Of a stretch of DNA of 64,000 nucleotides, positions 52,651 to 63,534 are shown piece after piece. The DNA is from Triatoma infestans (lineage: Eukaryota; Arthropoda; Insecta; Hemiptera; Reduviidae). The DNA lies in assembly GCA_011037195.1 (NCBI GenBank), contig JAAEAF010014507.1:1-64000 (forward strand), read 5' to 3'. Below the pieces are notes generated by a model. It was not told where the DNA came from. It ran no database searches and saw only the letters and a program-made list of their open reading frames with translations. How positions within the stretch are numbered: position 1 is the first letter of the stretch; each line of letters opens with the position of its first letter. A program made the translations under genes and the position numbers.

Positions 52651-54930
52651 ATCTTTCTGTTTGCGTAGTTTAAATAAGTGTCAAGTTTTTGTCTGATACT
52701 GATGTCTGATTAATATGGTGATAAAATGAGAAAATTTTAACCAACTTGAATGTATTTAGAAAAGAATCGCTGGTTGATACCATATTGTTGGTCATTATTT
52801 TAGAATATAATATGAATGTTTGCAACTGTCATTATGATATGTAAATATGCTATAGTGAAGATTGATTACTGGAATATTTGATTGCCCTAAGATACTAAAA
52901 TCGTAAATTATATTAAAATGAACTTTTGGTGGGAGAAACTTTCCGTATACACTACCAGAAACTTCCCAAACTTAATTGACCTTTATTTTGAAATCTATGA
53001 TACTTACTGATTATGATGTATAGAAAAATAGACTGGATTATGTGCTAAAAAGTAAGAAAAAATAAAAAAAAAAGGTTTGATCTAAAATGAAGTGGATAAG
53101 GCAAAATTGCTATTTAAGATATAACTAAATTTTCCCTATGACACCGCATTAAAATTGCAAACTAATAAATAAATTATGCAAATAAGATTAATTTAAATAT
53201 TGCAATAAAATATCTAAAATTAAAGAATATACATTTAAATTTTTTCTTTAAAATTTGCTGTACATAATATAATTAAATATTATATGATCATTTGTTATAT
53301 CTTAATTTTTTCATTCCATTTTTGAGCGGTCATCATATTTGTAATTAATAGAAAAAGTGAAATTAACGTATTAAATACCCAATACTATATTTAAAAAAAA
53401 AAAAAATAATAATAATAATAATATTAAATTCTAAAGGTCAAATACGATAAGAATAAATGAGGAAATATATTATATATATACAATGTAATATTAAAATAAT
53501 GCTGAACAATTCTAAGCTCTTTTATTGACGTAAACATTTTAATGAAAAACAATTTTTTTTTTTATTAAACTCTGATTGGCTAAACTCAAATAGAAAGTTT
53601 TAATTTTTTTTTTTTTTTTTATTCAATATAAAAAACTGTATACGATTCATTTATGAAAAAAACATTAAACAGTACCTTAATGTGGATATAAATATAATAA
53701 ATATAAATAGGTAACTAAAAATATAAAAAAAATTCAATGTTTAATTAGATCATTTTATAAAAATATTATAGGGCCAGTAAAATATAAAAGTTATTCGGAG
53801 AAATAAATAATAAAATATTTCAATATAATATGTATGCATATAAAAATTAAATTATTGTTATAATTAAAAATATACGATTAATAAATTTTCTTTTTTAATT
53901 AAGAGTTACTCTGGATTTTATACATATATCTCTCAGGATTTAAATTTTTTTTTTTTTTTTTTTTGCCTTCCAACAAATTAATATTTTATTATTATTGAAT
54001 CCTTGGAGTGACTAGAAAATTCCCTCATTCCTTCTCATTGTGGGTTATTTAAATAACTTATTGTTTCACAGAACCTCATGCACTTTAATTTTACTTGTAG
54101 CAGATTGATTTAAACACAAATGTTCACATAGCACTGACCGACAATGATGTTCTCTCAGTTGTAAAAGGAATAATACTCGTCGAAATCTGCAAGACGACTC
54201 ATGAAACCAATGCTCGTCTTGGTAGTTGAAACCTGGCCCTTTATATGTGATTTCTAGAAGGGGTTAAAAGACAAAGAGTGGCCGATTTCTCTGACCTCCC
54301 TTGTAACGGTGACTTGTACCTGCGTTTTGAGCCTTTTGGTTTAAAATATTAAAACAAAAATATATTTCCAATTATTTCCATTTCCTTCTTCTGCTACATT
54401 AAAAAAAAATTGAAATCTTGATTGTAGAATAAAAATGGCGTATTGGGAAATGGATTTGGCGGGAAAAAAAAAATCAACACTAATTTACAAATATTTCAGA
54501 CTTGGATTTCTTTTTATTAATACAGGAGATGGGGAACATTCATTATAGTTGTTGATTTTAGGTCAGAGGAAAATTATATTGTAGACTACCACTAGATAGA
54601 CATTCTATCAGGCCCCAACAACATGGAAATAGCTGTTTAGAGTAAAGTTAACATCATAGAATCTCCAGGATCATTAACCAGAGATGGGTTTATATATCTG
54701 TTATAGCTATACAATCATACAAACTCATACACTCACGCACACAAACATGTACAGACGATTCGCTAAAATATTGTTTTCATATTCAAGAGACCTCTCAATA
54801 CATGGATTTCTTGGGGGATGAAGTTCTCCACGTCCGAGATTAATCACACGTGCCCCTAGATATCGAATTAAACGAACGAATCAGTCGCCAGTTCTGCCTT
54901 GTTATAGTGGGCCACGCGACGTATAATGTG
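52651..54930. other. Very AT-rich stretch without a recognised gene
   Basis: Includes (AAT)n near 53407-53421, poly-T near 53607-53621 and 53948-53964. Possible G-like scraps near 54720-54790 (CATACACTCACGCACACAAA). No domain. Confidence 0.5.
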
Positions 54931-55250
54931 TATAATGGATGTGAGAAGGAAAGAGAATTAATGAGAATGGATTTTAGGAGAATAATTAAACTAGAATGAT
55001 ATGCTAGACACTGTAATATGAAAAGAACACACAAACTGCAAGGACTTTATAGTAAAATAGAAGTTAAGTAGCGAGAGAAATATAAAGAGACAGACTGGCG
55101 TAGTGATGAGTAGTAGATAGATTGCTGCCTGGTTATAAACTGAACTGTACTGCTGTCGCCCTAATTATATGAATCGAACTGTTCCTTTCTAGTCTGGCGT
55201 AGGTGGGGATTGGTTCATTTAATGTGCTTCACCGCTCTTCGGATCCCATC
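54931..55250 (+). mobile_element. LTR-like repeat, family F (copy F7), diverged
   Basis: Starts TATAATGGATGTGAGAAGG, has CAAGGACTTTATAGTAAAATA and a CCTTTCTAGTCTGGCG block in the usual order, and ends near CGGATCCCATCAC. Boundaries are approximate. Confidence 0.42.
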
Positions 55251-56005
55251 ACTTTAAAAAAAAAAAAGATACCCGATGGTAAATTAAGTTCGAAATCTTG
55301 GCAAGTTCGCTATAAGATAAAATAATAAAAAATAATTTATAAGAGATAGGGGATAGCGAAATAAAAAAATCTGATGTGAAACACTCACATGACTTTCTAT
55401 TGCTACAGTTTTAATACAAATAGAAAATTAACAAAAATGTTTATTTAAACTTGAAATTTTGTTTCATTTGCCCTAATGTAAATATAGAGTTGGTGGGGGA
55501 ACATGTATGTATGTACCAAGGCAAAGTTATAGCTGAAGTGACTAATTGTAGTACAAAAGAGAGCGCAAAAAATATTGAACAAGCAACGTTTGGAATTTAA
55601 AATAATTAGTATTCAATTTGTCCCACAAAAAGAATTCTATTTAACTTGGATATATTCGTATCTGTACAGTTAGCATTCAGAATTTAATGAAAATCATTGT
55701 AGCATTTTTCGTGAGAATTTCAAAAATACTCGAAAATTTATTCTACAAAGTTGTATTTACGATTAATTAACCTTCTTCAAATTTGAAAGACCTAGTAGCG
55801 CTGTTCTTTTATTTTACTGTAGTGGTTTACAGTATTTAACGTTGAAAGCTTAACGTTGCACTACAAATAAATAAACTTCCTGGTGATGAATTTTGATCAA
55901 TAAAAACTTATTGTTAGATGCAGTAGGAATTATTTAAGCGGAATATCTATATGAGGTTCCTGCAATTTTTTTTTGTTTTTAAAATATTTTGTGCCTACAT
56001 ACATA

Positions 56006-56662
56006 TATGTGTAATATTATTTGTCTGTGGGGAGATACCAAACCCCACGCTATCCAAAGTCCCACTGGACCTATATAACTACCCCAAAAAAAACAACAAC
56101 AAACCGGGTGTAGAACAAATATCCAGACCCGGGTCTAATCGATCTAAGATTCACGAACAAATCGGACATCGATTAAGTTCCAGTCAAAGGTCCTGAACTT
56201 AATTTCTTCACAACTCAGACAATCTGTCATAAGATGGATGGGCATTTCCTTCTCGGACTCTACAAAATAGATCCGGCATGAGTCCCATTATGTAGAAATA
56301 TCTGCTTAAAACACAATGTCCAGTAAGGAATCCAACCAGATGCCTGAGAGAGCTCTGTGAAAGACACAGCAACGTCTCATTAATAGCCCTGTCCTTACCC
56401 CCGATGACATTTTGTACTGCTGACAACTAACTGAGCTCATCCACAAGGATGAACGCTATGAAGCTGTCCATGACTGGAAGCCTGACAGACATGTGCCAGA
56501 AGACACGCCAACAGAATGGCTTGGGACCAATGAAAAAAGAGAGAGGTGCCTAATTTGGCAAACCTATCCACCTCCTCATTCCCAAAAATTCCTAAGTGAC
56601 CTGGTACCCAGACTAGAAGCACATCCTTCAGAGAAGAAAGCTCTTCCAGTCTTTTAGAACAT
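56006..56662 (-). mobile_element. I-type LINE 3' part (I-3)
   Basis: The minus strand reads LLVWVPGHLGIFGNEEVDRF, and further on MSAVQNVIGGKDRAINETLL and LRHLVGFLTGHCVLSRYFYI. These are the RNase H end and C-terminal region, with several frameshifts and a damaged knuckle. It is broken off at the same base as I-2 (GAACAT followed by GGGTATAGGTA). The 3' tail is short (AATATTATT). Confidence 0.8.
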
Positions 56663-57125
56663 GGGTATAGGTAAATTCTATCTCACTACCACATACTCAC
56701 TAACAATTTACACATTGTACATTTTACAGGTCACTAAATACTGTGTACATACACTAACATTACACTGGGAGTCTATTACAGATCTTTGAAATCGTAATGG
56801 CATTGACTTTAAAAAAGCCTATCCGGCCTAAAAAATATATCCAACAATTTCTAAAACATATTTTTGAAAAACAAATTATTCAATATATATTTTGGAATCT
56901 GTCGACACCAGCTTAACAGAAAATACTTTATAAAATTAAATCTACTTTTGAGAAATCAAAAATAAAGATACAATATCTCATGGGAAAATATGTTGATTTT
57001 AGAAATGCTGACCAATATGAAACACTTATTACAAAAAATTTGAAAGTCATCTGTTAAGTATTGACTTAAATTTCATAGTTAATTCCTCATTCAATAGTTA
57101 TTACATAGTAATAAGTAATCTAGGC
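56663..57125. repeat. Copy of the flank at 16717-17186
   Basis: Starts GGGTATAGGTAAATTCTATC and ends AAGTAATCTAGGCC. It is collinear with the other copy, with scattered substitutions and small indels (for example TCACTAAATA inserted and GGTTCTAAAATC deleted). Confidence 0.85.
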
Positions 57126-57130
57126 CAAAA

Positions 57131-57295
57131 ATTCCAAAAATAGGCCAGGTCTCATTTCCAAAAATTCCCATGTGATCTGGCACCCATACTAGAAGCACAT
57201 CCTTCAGAGAAGAAAGCTCTTCCAGTATTTTAAAACATTCTAACACTAACCTGGCAGTGAAGACACATAAATTCAGCGCCTTTAGCATATAGCCT
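57131..57295 (-). pseudogene. Second I-type LINE RNase H fragment
   Basis: The minus strand reads LKALNLCVFTARLVLECFKI, then ELSSLKDVLLVWV and HMGIFGNE, then departs into TWPIFGIFG. It covers part of the same region already present at 56575-56660. At the junction GGAATTTTTGG occurs twice in close succession, a possible microhomology for template switching. Confidence 0.75.
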
Positions 57296-57470
57296 TATAC
57301 ATATAAACTCAGCAGCGCCTTATAAATATATAAGAACATTCGCAAAAAAATTCGAATGAGTTCTTAATTGACCTCAAAACTATGTATTTTCAGTGAAAAA
57401 ATTTAATTTCAAAAATTTGTCAGATCGCAACATTTTCTCTTATTAGGGAGAGTAAGAGAAAATAAAAATA

Positions 57471-58219
57471 AAAATACATTTGAACCACAAAATGGAGAAG
57501 AGATGTTGCTCGAAATATTATAGAGATAAACTGTAAATGCCAGTAATTTGAGAACTCTAAAAATATATACTCAAATTTTAATTAAAATATCCATCAACCA
57601 GATACTACCATTAATATTATTATATATAGTATTTTACTATTTAATATCAATGCTATAAATGAAGTTGAAATACGATAAATCAGTATTATGAATGAATTAG
57701 GTGAAGAGCGATAGATAGATAATAATATAACAAGGTCAATGTTTATTTTAAATTTGGCAATTTGCGATAAAATGATATCGAATTCCAGTTAATAAAAATT
57801 CATTGCAAGCTATTTCCTCCCCTCCCATCCCCTTTCAACAATTTATTGATAAGTTTTTGGTAATGTGATGATTATTTTTAGTGGCCAGTTAAACTTAGAG
57901 GACAAACAATACATAAACTACATTATAATTTTTATTGATCTTTTTTCTACTAATTTTGAATAAATCTTAACACTTAACGTAAAACAGTAAATGTCATTAT
58001 TTATATACTATTAATAAAAATAATTTTGATGCCATTTTTTTGCGTCAAATGTTTAATTTTTAAAATAAATTTATTCAATTTTTAGATTAGTAATGGCGAT
58101 TATTCACGAAGATTTTACTTCGTACTAATTTTTTTTTTATTTTTTGGTTGGGTTCTGACAATTTTTGAAGAATCTTATTCCAATGCCCAAAATTTTATTG
58201 TACTTTTTATTTTATAATT
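57471..58219. other. AT-rich DNA without a recognised gene
   Basis: Nothing recognised. Confidence 0.5.
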
Positions 58220-58445
58220 TAAGGCGTGTCAATATCTATGGTCATTGGCATCCGGAGCCTTCTCAGTGGATTGCCGGCCTTCGGAGAGTGTTCTCACGTT
58301 TTCAGATAACACTATCCATCACCGGACAGTGATCCGTAGAGACTCCTAGGGAAAAAAAAATCTAAGGGCAGCATTGCTCATCTCGAACCCGGTACCTCCT
58401 CATTGCTAGTCCAGCGCGCTACCACTGAGATAATCCCTTCCCTTA
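58220..58445 (-). mobile_element. tRNA-headed SINE-1 copy
   Basis: Minus strand: A-box TTATCTCAGTGG (58422-58433), B-box GGGTTCGAGATG (58379-58390), body CCCTTAGATTTTTTTT and CACTGTCCGGTGATGG, tail GCCAATGACCATAGATATTG. The A-box has one change from TTAGCTCAGTGG. Confidence 0.75.
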
Positions 58446-58745
58446 ATGCCCAAAATCCACTATCTTCTCTCCAAATACTTTCCTTCCGGAAGCTTCTTGC
58501 CGTCTGTGACTCCCTTTATCCAAAGTATTCTTGGCCTTTCATTACTACGCCTTTCTTCTGGAAAGTACTGTAACATTTTTTTAAGGCCACCTTTCTCCCT
58601 AACCCCCAGCGCATTACGCGACCGTATCACTTTAAATTTCATGTTTCCATGTCATCGAGAATATTTCTTTCCGCGCCAAACGCACCTTCTTATTTATGAA
58701 TTGTGGCTATAAGCCACATCCTAGAAATGTGGCAGCACCTTCTTC
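58446..58745 (-). pseudogene. RTE-like ORF2 C-terminal tail fragment
   Basis: The minus strand reads GGLKKMLQYFPEERRSNERP then RILWIKGVTDGKKLPEG. This fits the basic 'RR..GRPR.RW.DGV' tail of RTE-type endonuclease-reverse transcriptases. No catalytic part remains and the match is to a low-information motif. It lies next to the SINE head. Confidence 0.42.
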
Positions 58746-58769
58746 AGAAAACCATCTCTAACGTGAGGA

Positions 58770-59300
58770 TCTTAGTCTCCATTCAGACCATTTTGTCAAA
58801 GTTAATAGAAATACCCCCTTCCTTGAGCCAAAGAAGTTAAATAACCTTAGGGCTAGTGTTAGACTCAAAGCTGACGTTCACAAAACATGTTAATATCTGT
58901 AGGCATCATGATGACAGCCTATTTCCACTCTTAAGCAGAAATTCTAACACTGAATTTTCTGAACAAAAAATTAATATATTATCTGAACATATGTTCAATT
59001 TTATTATACGCGGCTCCTGTCTGGTCAAACACTTGTCCTACTAATTATGGAAAATTACAAAGAATCCAAAAACAAATGTCTCAGATTGGTTGGATCTTTT
59101 CTCAGATGGACATCTATCGATTATATGCATGCTGCACTAGCGTATCAACTTTTATTTATAATCTTACACAAAAATTCATCACCTCGTGTGAAAACAGTCT
59201 CTACGCTCATATAGCAAACATCGTGAACTACAATCTAAGTTCTTTGAATCATAAAAAATATAAGCATAAGAAGCTTAAGCGTATTCTGCTTTAATTTATT
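58770..59300 (+). pseudogene. Jockey-type LINE ORF2 C-terminal relic
   Basis: VNRNTPFLEPKKLNNL, then after a shift LGLVLDSKLTFTKHVN, LLSRNSN... and RIQKQMSQI followed by YNLTQKFITSCENSLYAHIA and VNYNLSSLNHKK. This corresponds to the RT thumb (YLG-LD-KLTF-KH) and the long C-terminus of Jockey-type elements. It ends in a stop near 59294. Several frameshifts. Confidence 0.7.
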
Positions 59301-60934
59301 GTGCAGATAAGGTTTTTTTAGTTTATTTTTTTCTTATATAATCTATTAATGTTTATTTTAATTTGTGTAAACAGGAATGCTTGTAGAGTGTATATAGGCA
59401 CAGGAGCCAGAAACCTCTTTCATTCAGTTGTATAGTTTTCAGGATTTTATTTGTAAATAAATTTATTCTTTTCTTTTCTACTCTACTCTCCATTCTTCTA
59501 GTGGTACTCCATAAATCCCGCAGCATGAAGAATAGATAGCACGTTCCATGGTACATCCTTTTCTTATTTTTCATACTAGACCAACTTACTCCAAAAAATT
59601 CCGAGGTTAATAATTTGATACTGTACTTACGTCTCCATATCTTTTTCGCAATATCAAGTCCAGTATTTAAGGTAGCTGAAATCCAGGCACCGTATTTATA
59701 TTCACTTCACGGTGTTAGATGCTCTAGTCATTTAATTTGAGATCAAAAAAGGGGGGATTTCCTTGTGTGATGAATCTACTGTGTTTACGAAGGAGGTGTC
59801 AATGTAAGCATGTTGTTAAGCCAAGATTTCTGAAGAAGTTGGCTAATTCACTAGGGGGTAATATCTTTTATTGTCTACTTTATTGCGTAGAACCCATTGT
59901 GTTATCTTCATTTAAACCTTTTCGTTAATTTTCACTTCAAATGTCTTGAATTAAAAAATTAATTTCATTGAAATTTTAATTATCCAAAAAAAAAAATGGA
60001 TTTAAATAAAATGAGTCAGTTTAAGAGAAAAATATTTGTAATATGAGTCAGTGAATAAATAATAATAAGTAGAAGCAAAAATAATTATTATGAAATGAAA
60101 TTGCAAAAAAAACGAATGAAAAAGCTTAATGATTCTAACCATTAAGTTTCTAAATAACTTTTAATTTTTTATTAATTATAACTAAAACTGTTAGCATAAT
60201 TAAAGAAGCTGTTTATGGATTTGTTCTCCCTTCACTCAATCTCTCTTTTTCTTAAGACAGTCTTAAAATGAATTTCCCCAACAGGAAGTTGTGTGTAGTT
60301 TGGCTAGTGGCCAACTGCAAAACAGAATTATATTATAATAACGAGCGTCTTGCAATTATTATTAAAATATTTATCCATTTATCTGATTAAATAATGAAAT
60401 AAAAAAAAAAAAAAAGTTATTTTAGTTTTTAAAGATTATAATTCTAATTTTTCCCTAAATATGAGCATGGCAATAATTATTACGCGATAACCTTATTTTT
60501 AAAAAGGTTATTACATTTTTTAATGATATAAAGATTTCATAATAAAATTATTAATTATTTATATTATGATAAAAAAAATAAATCTAGTTAATTTCATTTT
60601 GTATTATCTCAGTTACAAAACACCATCTAATTTAAAAAGTTTATAAAATCGAATATTCAATTTTTATAAAGACTCTACTAATTGATACGTTCTAGCTTAC
60701 GCTCTCCTATGCTACAACCTGAAGATATGATTCCATTCATTTATATTTTGAACGGTCACTGCTCAATTGCGCGTTGCAAGAAAATTGCTTAACATCCAAG
60801 GGGACTCTATCTGCGCATCTTATCTCTAGCCTTCCTCATGTTCTCTTTCAATCGAAGAGTTCATGCAGCAACTATACAAGGGTTCCCTCATGGTTATGCT
60901 AACTATTTTGTAACAATATCAGAGATACCGTTGG
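59301..60934. other. No recognised gene
   Basis: The open frame at 59737-59928 (Cys-rich start RSKKGGFPCVMNLLCLRRRC) has no recognisable family. The rest is AT-rich. Confidence 0.45.
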
Positions 60935-61290
60935 TGAAATGAATGGTGAATTGTTCAGGAACACACAAACTGACTGCTTGCAATACACAATGCAATTTTT
61001 TTGTGATTCACTCAGTGAAGAAAGAAGTGTATAGAGGGTAGAGTAACCGAGCTAAGAGTGATGAATGTTAGTAGCATGATGAATTAGAAAGGTGTAGCGT
61101 TGGCTGATGTATGCCATTTGAAGAGTGATGTTGCTATTAGAACGCTTGCCTTGTTCTAACGGTATATTAACTAGGGTGGCTAGGTTGGTGAACCTTTCAA
61201 AGTTGAGACTTGCTAATTCGTCAAAGTTGATCGGGCGCCTTCTGTTAAGCTCTCAGCTGGTTATCTTTTTTATTCCATTTCTCCTACCAC
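60935..61290 (+). mobile_element. LTR-like repeat, family F (copy F8), diverged
   Basis: Shares GGTGTAGCGTTGGCTGATGT, GAACGCTTGCCTTGTTCTAAC and GGTTGGTGAACC with F2. Ends not fixed. Confidence 0.4.
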
Positions 61291-61785
61291 TATAGACTGC
61301 TCCTAGGTAGATTTGCTGTCGAAGTTGAAGCTCATTCGCCAATAAAATCAATAGACATCAGATATTAGGGTTATAGGGGTCAACGTTTGCGCTTAGAGGC
61401 TCAATGATAGCACCTCGAAGTGGATGCTAATGAAACTATTGAGTCTAGGTTTTATGTAGTGTATTTGATGGTGACTGGTTCCATTACATTTTTCAGCTCT
61501 TCTCAGCTTCTTCCTTTTATTCCAGCCAACAATAGAGCTTCTTTCAAAGTAGGTCGTCAAGGACTGAACCATAAATTCTGTAAGATTTGCAATTCCAAAA
61601 CTGAAAGGCTTTGTTCATCTGTCTGAATGATGCTTTTTATATAGATCTAATTTTTTTTTTTCATCAATTCCTTACTCTATACAATGTCTAAATATTTAGA
61701 AGGAAATATTACTATGAGGCGCAACAGCGGTGGAGTAATTAGAAGCTCAGAACTTATTCCTGAAGTTAGGCATCTTCAAGTTGTT
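61291..61785. other. No recognised gene
   Basis: The frame at 61420-61626 has no motif. Nothing else recognised. Confidence 0.45.
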
Positions 61786-62650
61786 TTTTTTTTTTTAAGG
61801 ATTGTTCCTCTTTTAGTGGGTCTTCTCTACCTATAAATCCTCTAAGAGCTTCTTCCATTCTCTTCTATCTAAAGCCTGTTCTTCGCTCAATCCATGTCCT
61901 ATCAAACTCTCTTGAATTTCGTCCATCCATTTTCTCCTGAGTCTTCCCCTTTTCCTTCTTCTTTCTACTTCCATTCTAAAATTTCCTTTGGTAGCCTTCC
62001 ATCTGTCATCCTTTCCACATGCCCAAACCGCCGTAACCTATGCCTTTCTACTATTTCCAGAAGGTTTTCCTTCACGTTCATCATACTTCTAATGTGAACA
62101 TTTTTAATTTTTTCTCTTCTGGACTTCCTTGCTGAGCGCCTCTAGAAGTCCATTTCGACTGCTAGTAATTTACTTTGCAGACTTTTGGTTGTGGTCCATG
62201 TCTCAGCTCCATAAGTAATTATACTTTGGAAGACAGTTTTGAAGATTAGGCTTTTCGTTTTTGGAAGTATTACGGGGCTCCACAGAACTGGATTAAGGAG
62301 GGCTATAACTTTCCTTCCTTCACCTAATCTTGTCTATATATCACTTTCACTGGTACGTTCCGATTCATAATACACCCTAAGTATTTAAACTGACTTACAG
62401 TTTTAACCTGGATCCCCTCAACCACAGCTGGCTCCCCCTCCGAAGTGGCAAGGTGCTCCGTCTTATCCACGTTAATTTTCAATCACCACTTATTTATATT
62501 CCTCTATTAATTTTCTAAACTATACATGATGTCCTCTCTATCTTGGGCTAACATCACCTGATCATCAGCAAATAATAAATTACTAATGAATAGGTCTTCT
62601 TTGATCTTTATCCCCATCCTGTTGCAATTTAGAATACTTTGCTAAATTTT
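61786..62650 (-). pseudogene. RTE-like LINE reverse transcriptase relic
   Basis: Minus strand: NRMGIKIKEDLFISNLLFAD then DQVMLAQDREDIMYSLENLI (the FADD active site is intact). Next INVDKTEHLATSEGEPAVVE and FKYLGCIMNRN, then damaged thumb sequence (LWSPVILPKTKS-like, YGAETW-like). Then RHRLRRFGHVERMTDG-like sequence and KKKGKGKTQEKMDG...ERRTGFR. The order FADD, W.L.IN..KT, YLG, RRFGHV.RM is typical of RTE-type elements. It ends at an A-rich tail (poly-T on + at 61786-61797). 5'-truncated; many stops. Confidence 0.8.
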
Positions 62651-62983
62651 AGGACTGTAGTGGATCGATTTCCGGATCTGGCTTTGGATTCTAAAACGGA
62701 ATTAATATGAAGAATTTAATTTTTTTTTTAAATATACAATACTTTATTTTACTCTATATTTCAATATTTCTGAACTTCTTCCACAGCTTCAGGCATCTTC
62801 ACCACTTAAACGGTGTGATTAAATTCAAATGATCAGCGACTTTTACAGAATTGAGGATAATTGAGATCAATATTTTTAATTTTAGAATATTAAAAATCGA
62901 GAAACAAATAAACATTTGATTGTCGAAATGTTAATTCAGTAAGAAAATAAATGCAAAACTAAAAAGGTTAGAGCTAAGCATAT
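62651..62983. other. AT-rich DNA without a recognised gene
   Basis: Nothing recognised. Confidence 0.45.
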
Positions 62984-63534
62984 TGTAGTGGAAGAAAGAA
63001 ATGAAAGAAAATAATAGTTTTGAAAAATAGTTTAGAATATTTTATAGTTTGAAAAATAGAATTTTGTTAATATTTTAAATGTATCTTAGTGCAGTGAAAA
63101 GAGTCAGGTACTGTAATTTAAGGGTCATTGCTATTAGGGAAACAAAGGCACAAGAATCCGTGTTTAAACTATACAAATGCCACTTGGCCAACTGTTTTGT
63201 AAGAGAAGGCATTCTTTCGAACAGTCTGCATTCTGCTTTCAAACAAGTATAGTCTGTCTTAGACACCGAACAGAACACATCAGGACTGTGCCAGTTAATG
63301 GTTAAAACATAAGAGTTTAGCATTTAATCTAGATAAATAATTGAGTTATACATAATCGCTGATATTATAAAACTAATTAAATTCAAATAGAGAGTATATT
63401 TATTTCAAAAACAGTGGTGATTTCTTGATTATTTTCTAATACTTCACTCTCTTAAGCATATATACTTACAAGCCCTTTTACTAAACCGCTCACGTTACAA
63501 GCTACCACAACTACATCACACCAATAACATTTCA
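62984..63534 (+). mobile_element. LTR-like repeat, family E (copy E3), with 4-bp duplication
   Basis: Runs from TGTAGTGGAAGAAAGAAATG to CCAATAACATTTCA, 551 bp, flanked by ATAT on both sides (62980-62983 and 63535-63538). TG/CA ends with a 4-bp duplication suit a solo LTR of a Ty3/Gypsy-type element. No internal retroelement genes remain. It provides the reference for E1, E2, E4 and the fragment at 36396. Confidence 0.65.

Larger units (their letters stand above)
55369..57470 (+). mobile_element. G repeat (G6) split by a LINE insertion
   Basis: The 5' part (55369-~56005) starts TCTGATGTGAAACACTCACA and decays to GCGGAATATCTATATGAGG and a CATACATATATGTG tract. The 3' part (~57320-57470) resumes with TTCGCAAAAAAATTC, GACCTCAAAACTATG and ends GAGAGTAAGAGAAAATA. 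Together they make one G element, interrupted in its microsatellite by the LINE unit below. Confidence 0.55.

Noticed and set aside
59737..59928. Cys-rich small protein (63 codons)
   Set aside because: No signal peptide pattern, no family resemblance and no supporting context; likely chance.
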